Shown: positions 1 to 9,212, counted from the first letter of the stretch. The stretch is 64,000 nucleotides of DNA from Paenibacillus oralis (GCF_003863965.1 NZ_RRCN01000001.1:4174304-4238303), one strand, 5' to 3'. Notes: a model not told the origin generated them from the letters alone. Program-made: numbers and translations.

Positions 1-1
1 A

Positions 2-346
2 ACGATGCGTTTGGAAGGCCAGAAGCTGATCAAGCCGCTGGTCGATATCCCGAAAATGTCGGACCTGGTTATCCTGATGCTGCGGGAGTCGTTGCAGTCT
101 TACTTGGACGAAAATACGGACCTGGCCTACAAAATGGCCAAGGACGACGACGAGGTCGATCATCTGTACAGCCAGACGATCCAGGAGCTGTATACGTTTA
201 TGATTGAAAATCCGGATTCCCTGCAGCAGGCGATGCTGCTGACCCTGGTTGGACGCTATATCGAGCGGATCGCCGACCATGCCACGAATATCGGGGAAAG
301 CGCGGTGTATCTCGTCACCGGCCAACGTCCGGACTTGAATCAGTAA
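2..346 (+). CDS. phoU: PhoU phosphate regulator, C-terminal part (5' end outside window)
   Basis: The visible part is about 114 residues and ends with the PhoU signature GRYIERIADHATNIGE, so this is the C-terminal three-helix repeat of PhoU. PhoU restrains the Pho two-component system when the Pst transporter is supplied with phosphate, acting in the cytoplasm at the membrane. The reading frame is open to the left edge, so the start lies outside. In Bacillus subtilis the order phoP-phoR-polA-mutM-coaE is known; here phoU sits directly before polA, which suggests phoPR lie just upstream of the window. The pst genes are 6 kb downstream and carry no phoU of their own in this window. Confidence 0.93.
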   Translation, partial: TMRLEGQKLIKPLVDIPKMSDLVILMLRESLQSYLDENTDLAYKMAKDDDEVDHLYSQTIQELYTFMIENPDSLQQAMLLTLVGRYIERIADHATNIGESAVYLVTGQRPDLNQ

Positions 347-381
347 AAATGTTCTTTAACACGCTGTGTACCGGTTGATCA

Positions 382-428
382 ACCGGCAGCTGCCTTGCGC
401 AAAATGCAGGCGGCTGCCGGTTTTATTG
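382..428 (+). terminator. Rho-independent terminator after phoU
   Basis: A 9-bp stem, ACCGGCAGC pairing with GCTGCCGGT, is followed by a T-rich tract. It separates phoU from polA, so polA probably has its own promoter in the 90 bp that follow. Confidence 0.85.
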
Positions 429-521
429 TTTTGCGCTCTTTACGGGGCATCGCGGTGTTAACCGGAGGCCTGCTGTGTTATCATAGGTAACAGGAACAAA
501 ACACTCGGGACGAGGTGTAGT

Positions 522-3188
522 ATGGATAAATTGATCCTTATAGATGGCAACAGCATTATTTACCGGGCGTTTTTTGCGATGCCGCCGCTGACGAACTCCG
601 GCGGGCTGCACACGAATGCCGTTTACGGTTTTACCAATATGCTGCTCCGGCTCATTCAGGAGGAGCAGCCCACTCACATTCTGGTCGCGTTTGACGCGGG
701 CAAAACGACGTTTCGCCATGAAGGCTACCAGGAGTATAAGGGCGGCCGGGAAAAAACGCCGCCGGAGCTGTCGGAACAGTTCCCGCTGATGCGGGAGCTG
801 CTGGAAAGCTTCGGCATCGCCTGGTTTGAACTGCCCGGCTACGAGGCCGACGACATCATTGGCACGCTGAGCAAACAGGCCGAGGATTCGGACCGCGAAG
901 TGCTTGTCGTCACCGGGGACAAGGATATGCTGCAGGTGGTCACAGGCCGGGTCAAGGTGGCGCTAACCCGCAAGGGCGTTAGCGAAGTGGAGCCTTACGG
1001 GCCGAAGGAAATTGAAGAGCGGTACGGCCTTAAGCCGCTGCAAATCATCGACCTGAAGGGACTGATGGGCGATACGTCCGACAATATCCCGGGCGTGCCG
1101 GGCATCGGGGAGAAGACGGCGCTGAAGCTGCTGCATCAATTCGGCTCCGTGGAGGAAGTATTGGCCCATACCGATGAGCTCAAGGGCAAAATGAAGGAGA
1201 ATCTCGTGAACCATGCCGAGGATGCGCGGCTCAGCAAGCAGTTGGCGACGATTTTCCGCGAAGTGCCGGTGGAGCGGTCCTGGGAGGATATGCAATTCTC
1301 CGGCATTGAAGAGGACAAAGCGGTTCCGATGCTGCGCAAGCTGGAATTCAAATCGCTGCTGGAGCGCTTGTCCTTTACCGCGGGAGCTGGCGGGAACGCC
1401 GCGGCGGATGCGGATGCGGCCCAGGCGGCGGACATCAACGTGACGATGGTGGACGCGGACACCTTGCCGGAAGTATCCGGGCAGCTTGCGGAAGTAGAAG
1501 GGATGATCATCGAGTCTTACGGGGATAATCCGCATCATGCCACGCTGATGGGGCTGCTGCTGTCGACGCCGAAGCGGCATTTTTTCCTGCCCTTTGAATT
1601 GCTGAAGCGGGAGGAAGCGGCGGATGTGCTGTCCTGGCTGGCGGACGAAAACATCCCCAAACGCGGATACGATCTGCATCGCGCCGATCTTGCGTTGTTT
1701 TGGCAGGGCATCACTTTTGCCGGCGCGGAGCATGACGTCCAGCTTGCCGCTTATTTGCTCGATCCGACGGAAAACGACCAGACGATCAGCGGACTGGCCG
1801 TAAAATACGGTCTTCCGCACGTGCCTGCGGATGAAGACGTGTACGGCAAAGGCGCGAAATTCAAGGTGCCCGATCCCGAGACGCTCGGCCGGCATTTGGC
1901 CCGCAAAGGGGACGCCCTGCTGCGCATCGTTCCGCTTCAGCGCGCCGATTTGGAGAAATACGAAATGCACGGGCTGTTTTATGATCTGGAGATGCCGCTG
2001 TCGCGGATCCTGGCCGACATGGAGAAGCAGGGCGTAGCCGTCAACCGGGAAGACCTGAAAGAGCTCGGAGTCGAATTCGAAGCGCAGATCAACAAGCTGG
2101 TGGCGCAAATTTATGAAATCGCCGGGCAGGAATTCAACCTGAACTCGACTAAACAATTAGGGGAAATTCTGTTCGATAAACTGGGGCTGCCGGTCATTAA
2201 AAAGACCAAGACGGGTTATTCCACCGATGCGGAGGTTCTTGAAAAGTTGGCGCCGTACCACGAGATCGTCCAGTTTATCCTCGAATACCGTCAGCTCGCT
2301 AAGCTGCAGTCCACCTATGTGGAAGGTTTGCTGAAGGAAATTATGCCGCAGACGGGCAAAGTGCACACCTATTTCCGGCAAACGGTCGCCGCTACCGGAC
2401 GGCTGAGCAGCCAATATCCGAACTTGCAAAATATCCCGATCCGCCTGGAGGAAGGCCGCAAAATCCGCAAAGTGTTCGTTCCGTCGGAGGAAGGCTGGTT
2501 TATTCTCGCCGCCGACTACTCCCAGATCGAGCTTCGCGTCCTGGCCCATATTTCCGGCGACGAGGGGCTGCAGGAGGCTTTCCTGCACGATATGGACATC
2601 CATACAAAGACGGCGATGGACGTCTTTGGCGTCGGGCCGGACGAAGTGGACGCGAATATGCGCCGTTCGGCAAAAGCGGTCAACTTCGGCATCGTATACG
2701 GAATCAGCGATTACGGCTTATCCCAGAACCTGAACATTACGCGGAAGGAAGCGGCCCGCTTTATCGAGCAGTATTTTGAAGCGTTCCAGGGCGTTCGCCG
2801 GTATATGGACGAGATCGTCAAGGACGCCAAACGTGACGGTTACGTTAAAACACTCTTGGAGCGGCGGCGCTATTTGCCGGAAATCAACGCTTCGAACTTC
2901 AATTTGCGTTCGTTTGCCGAACGCACCGCGATGAACACGCCGATCCAAGGAACCGCGGCGGATATTATCAAGCTGGCGATGGTGAAGATGGACAAGGCGC
3001 TTTATGAGCACGGCTTGAAGAGCCGGATGCTGCTGCAGGTGCATGACGAATTGGTATTCGAAGTCCCTCCGGAGGAGCTGGACATGATGAAGAAGCTCGT
3101 GCCCGAAACGATGGAGAACGCGATTAAGCTGTCCGTGCCGCTGAAGGCGGAGGTCAGCAGCGGCGACAACTGGTACGAAGCGAAGTAG
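522..3188 (+). CDS. polA: DNA polymerase I
   Basis: Family A DNA polymerase of 888 residues that fills gaps in repair and removes RNA primers. Residues 1 to about 290 form the 5'-3' exonuclease (IDGNSIIYRAFFAMPP at the start, helix-hairpin-helix GIGEKTALKLL near 195). Residues about 300-470 match the degenerate 3'-5' exonuclease domain of Bacillus-type enzymes: the segment reads IIESYGDNPH and lacks the usual Asp-x-Glu pair, so proofreading is probably absent. The polymerase part has motif A DYSQIELR starting at Asp665, the O-helix RRSAKAVNFGIVYG near 714, and motif C VHDE with His841, Asp842 and Glu843. ATG follows a GAGGTG site. It leads the polA-mutM-coaE group. Confidence 0.98.
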   Translation: MDKLILIDGNSIIYRAFFAMPPLTNSGGLHTNAVYGFTNMLLRLIQEEQPTHILVAFDAGKTTFRHEGYQEYKGGREKTPPELSEQFPLMRELLESFGIAWFELPGYEADDIIGTLSKQAEDSDREVLVVTGDKDMLQVVTGRVKVALTRKGVSEVEPYGPKEIEERYGLKPLQIIDLKGLMGDTSDNIPGVPGIGEKTALKLLHQFGSVEEVLAHTDELKGKMKENLVNHAEDARLSKQLATIFREVPVERSWEDMQFSGIEEDKAVPMLRKLEFKSLLERLSFTAGAGGNAAADADAAQAADINVTMVDADTLPEVSGQLAEVEGMIIESYGDNPHHATLMGLLLSTPKRHFFLPFELLKREEAADVLSWLADENIPKRGYDLHRADLALFWQGITFAGAEHDVQLAAYLLDPTENDQTISGLAVKYGLPHVPADEDVYGKGAKFKVPDPETLGRHLARKGDALLRIVPLQRADLEKYEMHGLFYDLEMPLSRILADMEKQGVAVNREDLKELGVEFEAQINKLVAQIYEIAGQEFNLNSTKQLGEILFDKLGLPVIKKTKTGYSTDAEVLEKLAPYHEIVQFILEYRQLAKLQSTYVEGLLKEIMPQTGKVHTYFRQTVAATGRLSSQYPNLQNIPIRLEEGRKIRKVFVPSEEGWFILAADYSQIELRVLAHISGDEGLQEAFLHDMDIHTKTAMDVFGVGPDEVDANMRRSAKAVNFGIVYGISDYGLSQNLNITRKEAARFIEQYFEAFQGVRRYMDEIVKDAKRDGYVKTLLERRRYLPEINASNFNLRSFAERTAMNTPIQGTAADIIKLAMVKMDKALYEHGLKSRMLLQVHDELVFEVPPEELDMMKKLVPETMENAIKLSVPLKAEVSSGDNWYEAK

Positions 3189-3210
3189 AACGAGCGAAGA
3201 GGTGACTAAC

Positions 3211-4122
3211 ATGCCGGAATTGCCGGAGGTGGAAACGGTCAGAAGAACGCTGACCGAATTGATCGTGGGGAAAACGATCCGCTCCGTCAAAGTGTACCTG
3301 CCGCGAATTATCCAGCGGCCGGACGATATACAGCGGTTTGAGACGGAGCTTGCGGGCCACCGGATCGTGGAAATCGGCCGCAGAGGCAAGTTTTTGCGGA
3401 TCGTGATGGACGGGCTTGTGCTCGTTTCCCATTTGCGTATGGAGGGCAGATACGGACTGTATTCCGAGGGCGAGCCCGTCGAAAAGCATACGCATGTCAT
3501 TTTCAAATTTACGGACGGTACGGAGCTGAGATATAAGGATGTCAGACAGTTCGGCACGATGCATCTGTTTTCGCCGGGGGAGGAATTTACGAACCAGCCT
3601 TTGGCCAAACTGGGACTGGAGCCGCTGGAGGATTCCTTTACGCCGGAGATCTTCCGGCAGCTGATATCGCGGCGGAAGACGAAAATCAAACCCGCGCTGC
3701 TGAACCAGGAATATGTCGTCGGCTTGGGGAATATTTATGTGGATGAAGCCTTGTTCCGTGCCGGCATCCATCCGGAGCATCCGGCGGACAAGCTTAGCGG
3801 TCTTAAGCTCGACCGGCTGCACGAGGCGATCGTGGCCACGCTGAACGAAGCGGTGAACGCCGGCGGCTCCTCAATCAAATCGTATGTGAACGGTCAAGGG
3901 GAGATGGGCATGTTCCAGCATGCCTTGCGCATCTACGGGCGGACCGGCCAGGCTTGTCTCGTATGCGGGCATCCGGTGGAAAAGACGGTCGTCGGCGGCC
4001 GGGGAACCCATTTTTGCCCCATATGCCAGAAGCCTTACCGGCCCAGCCGCGGACAAAGCAAGGCAGGGCCCGGACGGCCCGGTTCCCGCTCCCGCGAAAA
4101 CAGTGAGGTGTTGAAGGGATGA
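3211..4122 (+). CDS. mutM: Formamidopyrimidine-DNA glycosylase
   Basis: Bifunctional base-excision glycosylase/AP lyase for 8-oxoguanine and formamidopyrimidines, 303 residues. The ATG at 3211 is chosen over the one three codons upstream because the mature protein must begin with the catalytic proline: it reads M-PELPEVETV, with an AGAGGTG ribosome site at a good distance. The RRGKFL segment carries the conserved lysine, and the C-terminal zinc finger begins CLVCG at Cys249/Cys252 and closes with CPIC. About 28 mostly basic and Gly/Pro-rich residues follow the finger, longer than usual. Its stop overlaps the coaE start (ATGA), so the two are translationally coupled. Confidence 0.97.
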   Translation: MPELPEVETVRRTLTELIVGKTIRSVKVYLPRIIQRPDDIQRFETELAGHRIVEIGRRGKFLRIVMDGLVLVSHLRMEGRYGLYSEGEPVEKHTHVIFKFTDGTELRYKDVRQFGTMHLFSPGEEFTNQPLAKLGLEPLEDSFTPEIFRQLISRRKTKIKPALLNQEYVVGLGNIYVDEALFRAGIHPEHPADKLSGLKLDRLHEAIVATLNEAVNAGGSSIKSYVNGQGEMGMFQHALRIYGRTGQACLVCGHPVEKTVVGGRGTHFCPICQKPYRPSRGQSKAGPGRPGSRSRENSEVLKG

Positions 4123-4715
4123 ACATCGGCCTGACCGGAGGCATCGCCACAGGCAAAAGCACGGTATCCCGCATGCTGGTGCGAAAGGGAGCCGTTTTGA
4201 TCGACGCGGACGTCATCGCCAGGGAAATCATGGAGCCCGGGCATCCGGTTTTGGCCGCCGTTGCGGAGCGTTTCGGACAAGCCGTGCTGCACCCTGACGG
4301 GACAGTCAACCGCAAAAAGCTGGGCGAAATCGTGTTCGCAAGCCCTGAGGAGCGAAAAGCGCTGGAAAGCTTGACACATCCGGCGATACGCGCCGAGATG
4401 AGAAAACGCATGGCCGAGCTCGAAGCCGAAAGTCCCCGCCGGCTTGTCGTCGCGGATATTCCGCTCTTGTACGAGTCGGGGCTCGAACGGCTCTATGAAC
4501 GGATCATGGTGGTTTACGTACCGAGGGACGTGCAGCTGTCCAGATTGATGCAGCGGGACGGTTTAAGCCGGGAAGAGGCAGAGCGCAGGCTGAATGCGCA
4601 AATGGATATCGAACTGAAAAAAGAAAGGGCGGATATCTTGATCGACAACAGCCGTGGACTGGATGAGACGGAGCGTCAGATTGACGAGTTTTGGCGGGAT
4701 CAGGGACTGCTATGA
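4119..4715 (+). CDS. coaE: Dephospho-CoA kinase
   Basis: Last step of coenzyme A synthesis: ATP-dependent phosphorylation of the 3'-hydroxyl of dephospho-CoA. The 198-residue protein opens with GLTGGIATGKSTVS, the P-loop plus the CoaE-specific start, followed by DADVIAREIM for substrate binding and the lid region RDGLSREEAERR. Length is normal for the family. It overlaps mutM by four bases at the front and the transglycosylase gene by four at the back, so the three form one transcription and translation unit downstream of polA, as in Bacillus. Confidence 0.97.
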   Translation: MNIGLTGGIATGKSTVSRMLVRKGAVLIDADVIAREIMEPGHPVLAAVAERFGQAVLHPDGTVNRKKLGEIVFASPEERKALESLTHPAIRAEMRKRMAELEAESPRRLVVADIPLLYESGLERLYERIMVVYVPRDVQLSRLMQRDGLSREEAERRLNAQMDIELKKERADILIDNSRGLDETERQIDEFWRDQGLL

Positions 4716-5275
4716 GGTGGCTTCGCAAAAAAAGAGTGCTGCTTTTGTTATTCCTGGGGTTTATCGTTTTGATCTTTTTTAATTCCGCTTGGCTCTCGTT
4801 GTTTTATCCGATTTATTATAAGGAAGAAATTCGCTCTCACGCGAAAAACAACGGCATCGACCCGTTTATCGTGGCGGCCATCATCAAAGTGGAGACCAAT
4901 TACAAGACCGGAGCCCAGTCGAAAAAAGGGGCTTTGGGGATCATGCAAATCATGCCGGATACGGCGAATTGGGTCATTACGAAAGCGGGTTTGCCCGATA
5001 CGTCGCTGGATCAGGTGCAAAACGAGATCGGGACCAACATCGAAATCGGGACCTGGTATTTAAAGTCGCTCTCGGACCAGTTTGACGGCAATGCGATTGC
5101 CATGATCGCCGCTTACAACGCGGGGCCGACCAATGTCAAGAACTGGATCAAAAGCGGGAAATGGGACGGCCGTTTGGAAACGTCCAAAAATATACCCTTT
5201 GGCGAAACCCGTCATTACGTTCAGCGGGTAACGCATTACTATAAACAGTATTCCGACATTTACGACGAGTTTTGA
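4712..5275 (+). CDS. Membrane-anchored lytic transglycosylase (SLT domain)
   Basis: Predicted peptidoglycan lytic transglycosylase of 187 residues. A basic start (RWLRKKR) and one hydrophobic segment (residues about 9-30) anchor it with the catalytic domain outside. The SLT fold is shown by VETNYKTGAQSKKGALGIMQ, where the Glu in VETNYK is the catalytic acid, by MQIMPDTA, and by AAYNAGPTNVKNW. A longer reading from 4691 is possible, but the ATG at 4712 gives the hydrophobic anchor directly, overlaps the coaE stop as ATGA and has AGGGA upstream. B. subtilis has a comparable soluble lytic transglycosylase gene (ytaF/yjbJ-type proteins); the physiological substrate stage is not visible. Confidence 0.9.
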   Translation: MRWLRKKRVLLLLFLGFIVLIFFNSAWLSLFYPIYYKEEIRSHAKNNGIDPFIVAAIIKVETNYKTGAQSKKGALGIMQIMPDTANWVITKAGLPDTSLDQVQNEIGTNIEIGTWYLKSLSDQFDGNAIAMIAAYNAGPTNVKNWIKSGKWDGRLETSKNIPFGETRHYVQRVTHYYKQYSDIYDEF

Positions 5276-5282
5276 TTTATCA

Positions 5283-5330
5283 TGAAAAAAGAGAAGCACT
5301 GACCGGCGTTATCCGCCTGTCAATGCTTCG
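5283..5330 (-). terminator. Terminator of the spore protein gene
   Basis: A 16-bp stem with two mismatches (GAAGCA/TGAC/GGCG paired with its complement) is followed on the minus strand by TCTTTTTTC. It faces the convergent transglycosylase gene and could stop transcription both ways, but the T-run favours the minus strand. Confidence 0.85.
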
Positions 5331-5345
5331 GGGTGATCGGCGTTA

Positions 5346-5582
5346 TTAGAATTGGCCTGCTTGGCCAGCTTGGCCCGCCAGCTGTTGTTCAGCGAGAGTA
5401 ACCAAGCGTTTCGTAATGAAACCACCGATCGAACCGTTTTCGTAAGAAGTCAGGTTACCAGCATATCCGTCTTGTGGGAAAGAGATGCCAAGTTCCTGAG
5501 CGATTTCATATTTCATTTGATCCAATGCTCCGGAAGCTTGTCTAACCACCAGGTCGTTCGAAGAGTTATTATTTTGTGCCAT
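5346..5582 (-). CDS. Alpha/beta-type small acid-soluble spore protein
   Basis: DNA-coating spore core protein of 78 residues that protects spore DNA and is degraded at germination. The start [20 protein letters not shown] is set by a strong GGAGGTGAACATC site; the longer reading lacks support. The region EIAQELGI fits the cleavage site of the germination protease GPR, and [11 protein letters not shown] is the second conserved block. The tail ends with a Gly/Gln/Ala repeat ([10 protein letters not shown]). Upstream, the minus strand has CATAATA (5612-5618), which fits a sigma-F/G -10 box, but I see no convincing -35. This gene is the main evidence for an endospore former. Confidence 0.96.
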   Translation of the reverse strand: MAQNNNSSNDLVVRQASGALDQMKYEIAQELGISFPQDGYAGNLTSYENGSIGGFITKRLVTLAEQQLAGQAGQAGQF

Positions 5583-5707
5583 GATGTTCACCTCCTTGTG
5601 GTTGGTAACAGTATTATGTGCCGGGACTATCAACTTCATTACTTTTTTTCGAAGTTATTTATTGGAATTAATGTAAATTGCAATCTGTGGAAGGGAGGAG
5701 ACTTACG

Positions 5708-6178
5708 TTGAAATGTCCGTATTGCGATTATTTGGGGACAAAGGTGCTGGATTCAAGGCCGGCCAACGAAAACAGGTCGATCCGCCGCCGGCGGGAATGC
5801 GAGCAATGCAGCCGGCGGTTTACGACCTTTGAAATGGTGGAAGAAATGCCGCTGATCGTCATTAAAAAGGATGGAAGCCGCGAGGAGTTCAGCCGCGAGA
5901 AAATGCTGCGCGGCTTGATCCGCGCCTGCGAGAAACGCCCCGTTTCCGTGGAGCGGCTGGAAAGCATCGTGTCCGAGGTGGAGCGGTCCGTGCGCCATTC
6001 GGCCAATGCCGAAGTGGAAAGCCGCGAGATCGGCGAACTGGTGATGGAGCAATTGTATCCCGTGGACGAAGTGGCTTATGTTCGTTTTGCTTCGGTGTAC
6101 CGCCAGTTTAAAGATATCAATATGTTTATGAAGGAACTGACCGGGCTGCTGTCCAAAAATACGAGAGAAATCGAATAA
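5708..6178 (+). CDS. nrdR: Transcriptional repressor NrdR
   Basis: Nucleotide-sensing repressor of ribonucleotide reductase genes, 156 residues. The N-terminal zinc ribbon reads [16 protein letters not shown] then [12 protein letters not shown], followed by the ATP-cone ([20 protein letters not shown] onward). The start is a TTG at 5708, giving the family-typical beginning M-KCPYC with GGGAGGAG eight bases upstream; reading from 5678 adds an unsupported leader. A terminator follows, so it stands as a single gene between the spore protein and the pst operon. Confidence 0.96.
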   Translation: MKCPYCDYLGTKVLDSRPANENRSIRRRRECEQCSRRFTTFEMVEEMPLIVIKKDGSREEFSREKMLRGLIRACEKRPVSVERLESIVSEVERSVRHSANAEVESREIGELVMEQLYPVDEVAYVRFASVYRQFKDINMFMKELTGLLSKNTREIE

Positions 6179-6190
6179 CCGGTTTGATTG

Positions 6191-6236
6191 AACAAACACT
6201 CCCTGTATCCATTTGAGGGGAGTGTTTATTTTTGTT
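6191..6236 (+). terminator. Terminator after nrdR
   Basis: AAACACTCCC pairs with GGGAGTGTTT across a short loop and is followed by ATTTTTGTTTG. Confidence 0.85.
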
Positions 6237-6275
6237 TGCCTTTGTCGAAATTAAAGGGGGCCCAACATTGTTATT

Positions 6276-6328
6276 TTACACAAAGTTTACATTACGAAAA
6301 CACGGGATTGATCTTCGCCGCCTATAAT
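6276..6328 (+). promoter_or_regulatory. PhoP-box promoter of the pst operon
   Basis: Three hexamers related to the Bacillus PhoP half-site TT(A/T/C)ACA occur with exact 11-bp spacing: TTACAC at 6276, TTACAT at 6287 and AAACAC at 6298. A perfect -10 box TATAAT lies at 6323-6328, and no good -35 is present, as expected of a promoter that needs phosphorylated PhoP. It sits 37 bp before the pstS start, consistent with induction by phosphate starvation. Confidence 0.85.
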
Positions 6329-6364
6329 CAGTTTGTAAAACAAATAAGGGGGAAACCTAAGACA

Positions 6365-7327
6365 ATGAAAAAGAGTATGCTTATGGTTTTGACTTTGGTA
6401 TTAAGCTTGACCTTGGCGGCTTGTGGTCAGGGTGGCAACGCGAAAACTAACACCTCGGGTGCTGAAGGCGGTAACGGTGGGGCGACGAACGAGGCACCGG
6501 CGAACAACGGCGGGAACGCGGCAACTTCGGATTTGTCCGGTTCGATCCTGGCTGTAGGTTCCTCGGCTCTCCAACCGCTGGTAGATCAAGTTTCGAAAAA
6601 ATTCATGGAGCAAAATCCAAACGTGTCCATTCAGGTTCAAGGCGGAGGCAGCGGCACGGGGCTGACGCAAGTTTCCGGAGGACAGGCTGACATCGGCAAC
6701 TCCGACGTGTTTGCCGAAGAGAAACTGGAAGCCGCTCAAGCTTCCGAGCTGGTTGACCATCAAGTAGCGGTTGTCGCTATGGCCGCTGTAGTGAATCCGG
6801 AGGTAACGATCGATAACCTTACGAAAGACCAACTGGTGCAAATCTTTACGGGTAAAGTAACGAACTGGAAAGACCTGGGCGGCCCGGATCAAAAGATTCA
6901 AATCGTAAACCGTCCTTCGAGTTCCGGTACGCGCGCTACTTTTGAGAAATACGCGCTTGGCACGAAAACGGAAGACCTGCAAGGCTCGATTCAAGAGGAT
7001 TCCTCCGGTACGGTTAAGAAGCTTGTCGGCGAAACGCCGGGAGCCATCGGTTATCTGGCGCTTTCCTACCTCGATGACAGCGTAAAAGTCGTGAAATACG
7101 AAGGTGTGGATGCGACTGTAGACAATGTGGCAAACGGCACTTATCCGGTATGGGCTTACGAGCATATGTACACGAAGGGCGAGCCTAACGAAGTTACTAA
7201 GGCATTCCTCGACTACATGGTTTCCGAAGATGTGCAAAAAGAAGACGGCGATGTTGTAGAGCTTGGCTACATTCCGATTAGCAAAATGCAAGTTAAACGC
7301 GATGTAGACGGCAACATTACCAAATAA
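6365..7327 (+). CDS. pstS: Phosphate ABC transporter, phosphate-binding lipoprotein
   Basis: High-affinity phosphate receptor of the PstSCAB importer, tethered outside the membrane. The 320-residue precursor starts at 6365 (AAGGGGG site upstream) with signal peptide MKKSMLMVLTLVLSLTLAAC; Cys20 is the lipidation site. A Gly/Asn-rich linker of about 45 residues leads to the binding domain, with phosphate-contact motifs VGSSALQPL, GGGSGTGL and the RPSSSGTR loop. An in-frame reading from 6188 runs through the upstream terminator and the PhoP boxes and is not the gene. It leads pstS-pstC-pstA-pstB. Confidence 0.97.
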   Translation: MKKSMLMVLTLVLSLTLAACGQGGNAKTNTSGAEGGNGGATNEAPANNGGNAATSDLSGSILAVGSSALQPLVDQVSKKFMEQNPNVSIQVQGGGSGTGLTQVSGGQADIGNSDVFAEEKLEAAQASELVDHQVAVVAMAAVVNPEVTIDNLTKDQLVQIFTGKVTNWKDLGGPDQKIQIVNRPSSSGTRATFEKYALGTKTEDLQGSIQEDSSGTVKKLVGETPGAIGYLALSYLDDSVKVVKYEGVDATVDNVANGTYPVWAYEHMYTKGEPNEVTKAFLDYMVSEDVQKEDGDVVELGYIPISKMQVKRDVDGNITK

Positions 7328-7362
7328 ATAACAGTATACGATAACATCATATCGGCAGAGTG

Positions 7363-7388
7363 AAGAGGCGGACATTTCTGCCTCTTTC
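7363..7388 (+). terminator. Hairpin between pstS and pstC
   Basis: AAGAGGCGGA pairs with TCTGCCTCTT (one G-T pair) across a 4-base loop, followed by a weak TCTGTG tract rather than a T-run. Such a hairpin fits partial termination or 3'-end protection that would give more PstS than permease; that role is inference. Confidence 0.6.
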
Positions 7389-7413
7389 TGTGCTGTGTAA
7401 AGGGAGAGGTTTC

Positions 7414-8316
7414 ATGGCTCAGTCCGGCGAAAATAAAAAAGTACAGCCGCACATTATAGAGGAATGGACCGGTAAAATATTTACTTCATTTTGCATCGTG
7501 CTGCTGGTTGTGACGATTTTCTCGATGGTGTATTTTGTCTCAACCAAGGGCTTAAGCACCTTTTTTCAGGACGGGATTTCGATCGGCCAAATTTTTGGAA
7601 GCACCGAGTGGAGGCCGGAGGGCGTACCTCCGATGTTCGGAGCGCTCCCTTTCATTTTGGGATCGTTCAGCACTTCGATCCTGGCGGCTCTCATCGCTGC
7701 GCCGCTCAGCATCTGCGCGGCTCTGTTTATGGTCGAAATTATGCCAAAATTCGGCAAAAAGTTTTTGCTGCCGGTGATCGAGCTGCTGGCCGGGATCCCT
7801 TCGGTCGTTTATGGTTTTGTAGGCCTGAGCGTGATCGTCCCGTTTTACCGGGACATTTTTCCCGGACAAGGGCTGGGCATTTTTGCGGGGGCGACGGTAT
7901 TGTCGATCATGATATTGCCTACGATTACGTCCATCGCCACGGATGCGATCACCGCTCTACCTCCCGGCTTGAAAGAAGGTTCTTATGCTTTGGGGGCCAC
8001 GCGGTGGCAAACCTTGTGGCGGACCGTCCTGCCAACCACGTTGCCTTCGCTGCTCACCGGGGTCGTGCTGGGGATGGCCCGGGCCTTCGGGGAAGCGCTC
8101 GCCGTACAGATGGTGATCGGGAACGCGCCGCATATTCCGCGCTCGCTGTTTGAATCCACCTCCACGCTGACCAGCGTCATTACGCTCAGCATGGGCAATA
8201 CGGTTATGGGGACGATGCAAAACAACGTGCTTTGGACGCTTGCCTTAATTTTGATGCTGATGACCTTCGTCTTCGTCTTTATCGTACGGTGGCTTGAAAG
8301 GAGAGCAAAACGATGA
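7414..8316 (+). CDS. pstC: Phosphate ABC transporter permease PstC
   Basis: Inner-membrane permease subunit of 300 residues. The start at 7414 (MAQSGENKK) has AGGGAGAGG in front; the longer reading from 7360 begins inside the upstream hairpin. Six hydrophobic segments are visible, and the EAA loop that contacts PstB reads LPPGLKEGSYALGATRWQT, followed by AFGEALAVQMVIGN. The stop overlaps the pstA start as ATGA, so production of the two permeases is coupled. Confidence 0.96.
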   Translation: MAQSGENKKVQPHIIEEWTGKIFTSFCIVLLVVTIFSMVYFVSTKGLSTFFQDGISIGQIFGSTEWRPEGVPPMFGALPFILGSFSTSILAALIAAPLSICAALFMVEIMPKFGKKFLLPVIELLAGIPSVVYGFVGLSVIVPFYRDIFPGQGLGIFAGATVLSIMILPTITSIATDAITALPPGLKEGSYALGATRWQTLWRTVLPTTLPSLLTGVVLGMARAFGEALAVQMVIGNAPHIPRSLFESTSTLTSVITLSMGNTVMGTMQNNVLWTLALILMLMTFVFVFIVRWLERRAKR

Positions 8317-9200
8317 GTGCAAAAACAGCAGACAAAATCGCCACTGCCGTCATTATTGCGCTGGCAGGCGTTATTGTGCTGATCATGGTCGGGCTGCTCG
8401 GGTTTATTTTAGTCCGCGGGCTAGGCCATATCAGCTTTGATTTTCTGACTTCTCCGCCGGAAACGATCAAGGCGGGCGGCGGGATTGGTCCGCAATTATT
8501 CAATTCCTTGTTCCTGCTTGTTCTGACGCTGATCATCACGATTCCGCTTGGACTCGGCGCCGGCATCTATATGAGTGAATATGCGAAACCGGGCAAACTG
8601 ACGAATTTTATCCGGCTGATCGTCGAAGTATTGTCTTCTTTTCCGTCGATTGTCGTCGGTTTGTTCGGCTTGCTTGTGATCGTTAACGTTTTTGGTTTCG
8701 GCTTCTCCTTGTTCTCCGGGGCGCTGGCGTTAACTGTATTTAACCTGCCGCTGATGGTGCGGATTACGGAGCAGGGCATGGCCAGCGTGCCGCAGGCGCA
8801 GAAGGAAGCGAGCCTGGCGCTGGGCCTGTCCAAATGGAAAACGATCAAATCGATCATGCTGCCGATCGCGCTGCCGGTCATTTTGACCGGGACGATTCTG
8901 GCTGCGGGCCGCGTGTTTGGCGAAGCGGCGGCACTGTTGTTTACGGCGGGCATGAGCAGCCCGAGACTGGATTTCGGGAACTGGAACCCGCTTAGCCCGA
9001 CGTCGCCGCTGAACCCGTTTCGCCCGGCGGAGACGCTTGCCGTCCATATCTGGAAGATCAATTCCGAAGGACTGGCTCCGGATGCTCCCGAAATCGCCGC
9101 GGGCGCATCGGCCGTGCTCATCATCACGGTGCTTCTGTTCAACCTGCTCGCACGTTGGGTCGGCCGCCTGATGTACAAGAAATTTACGGCTACGAAATAG
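8313..9200 (+). CDS. pstA: Phosphate ABC transporter permease PstA
   Basis: Second permease subunit, 295 residues, forming the channel with PstC. Hydrophobic segments begin near residue 9; the ATPase-contacting loop reads VPQAQKEASLALGLSKWKT and is followed by GRVFGEAAALLFTAG. An extracellular insertion before the last helix (residues about 215-255, rich in Pro and Asn) is normal for PstA. It overlaps pstC by four bases and is followed 12 bp later by pstB. Confidence 0.96.
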   Translation: MSAKTADKIATAVIIALAGVIVLIMVGLLGFILVRGLGHISFDFLTSPPETIKAGGGIGPQLFNSLFLLVLTLIITIPLGLGAGIYMSEYAKPGKLTNFIRLIVEVLSSFPSIVVGLFGLLVIVNVFGFGFSLFSGALALTVFNLPLMVRITEQGMASVPQAQKEASLALGLSKWKTIKSIMLPIALPVILTGTILAAGRVFGEAAALLFTAGMSSPRLDFGNWNPLSPTSPLNPFRPAETLAVHIWKINSEGLAPDAPEIAAGASAVLIITVLLFNLLARWVGRLMYKKFTATK

Positions 9201-9212
9201 GAGGGCTCCGAG

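Noticed and set aside
963..2156. Long minus-strand open frame inside polA
   Set aside because: It lies wholly in the antisense of a certain gene and has no family motif; GC-rich codon bias on the plus strand leaves such frames open.
6188..6364. N-terminal extension of pstS
   Set aside because: It would run through the nrdR terminator and the PhoP boxes and would bury the lipoprotein signal peptide.
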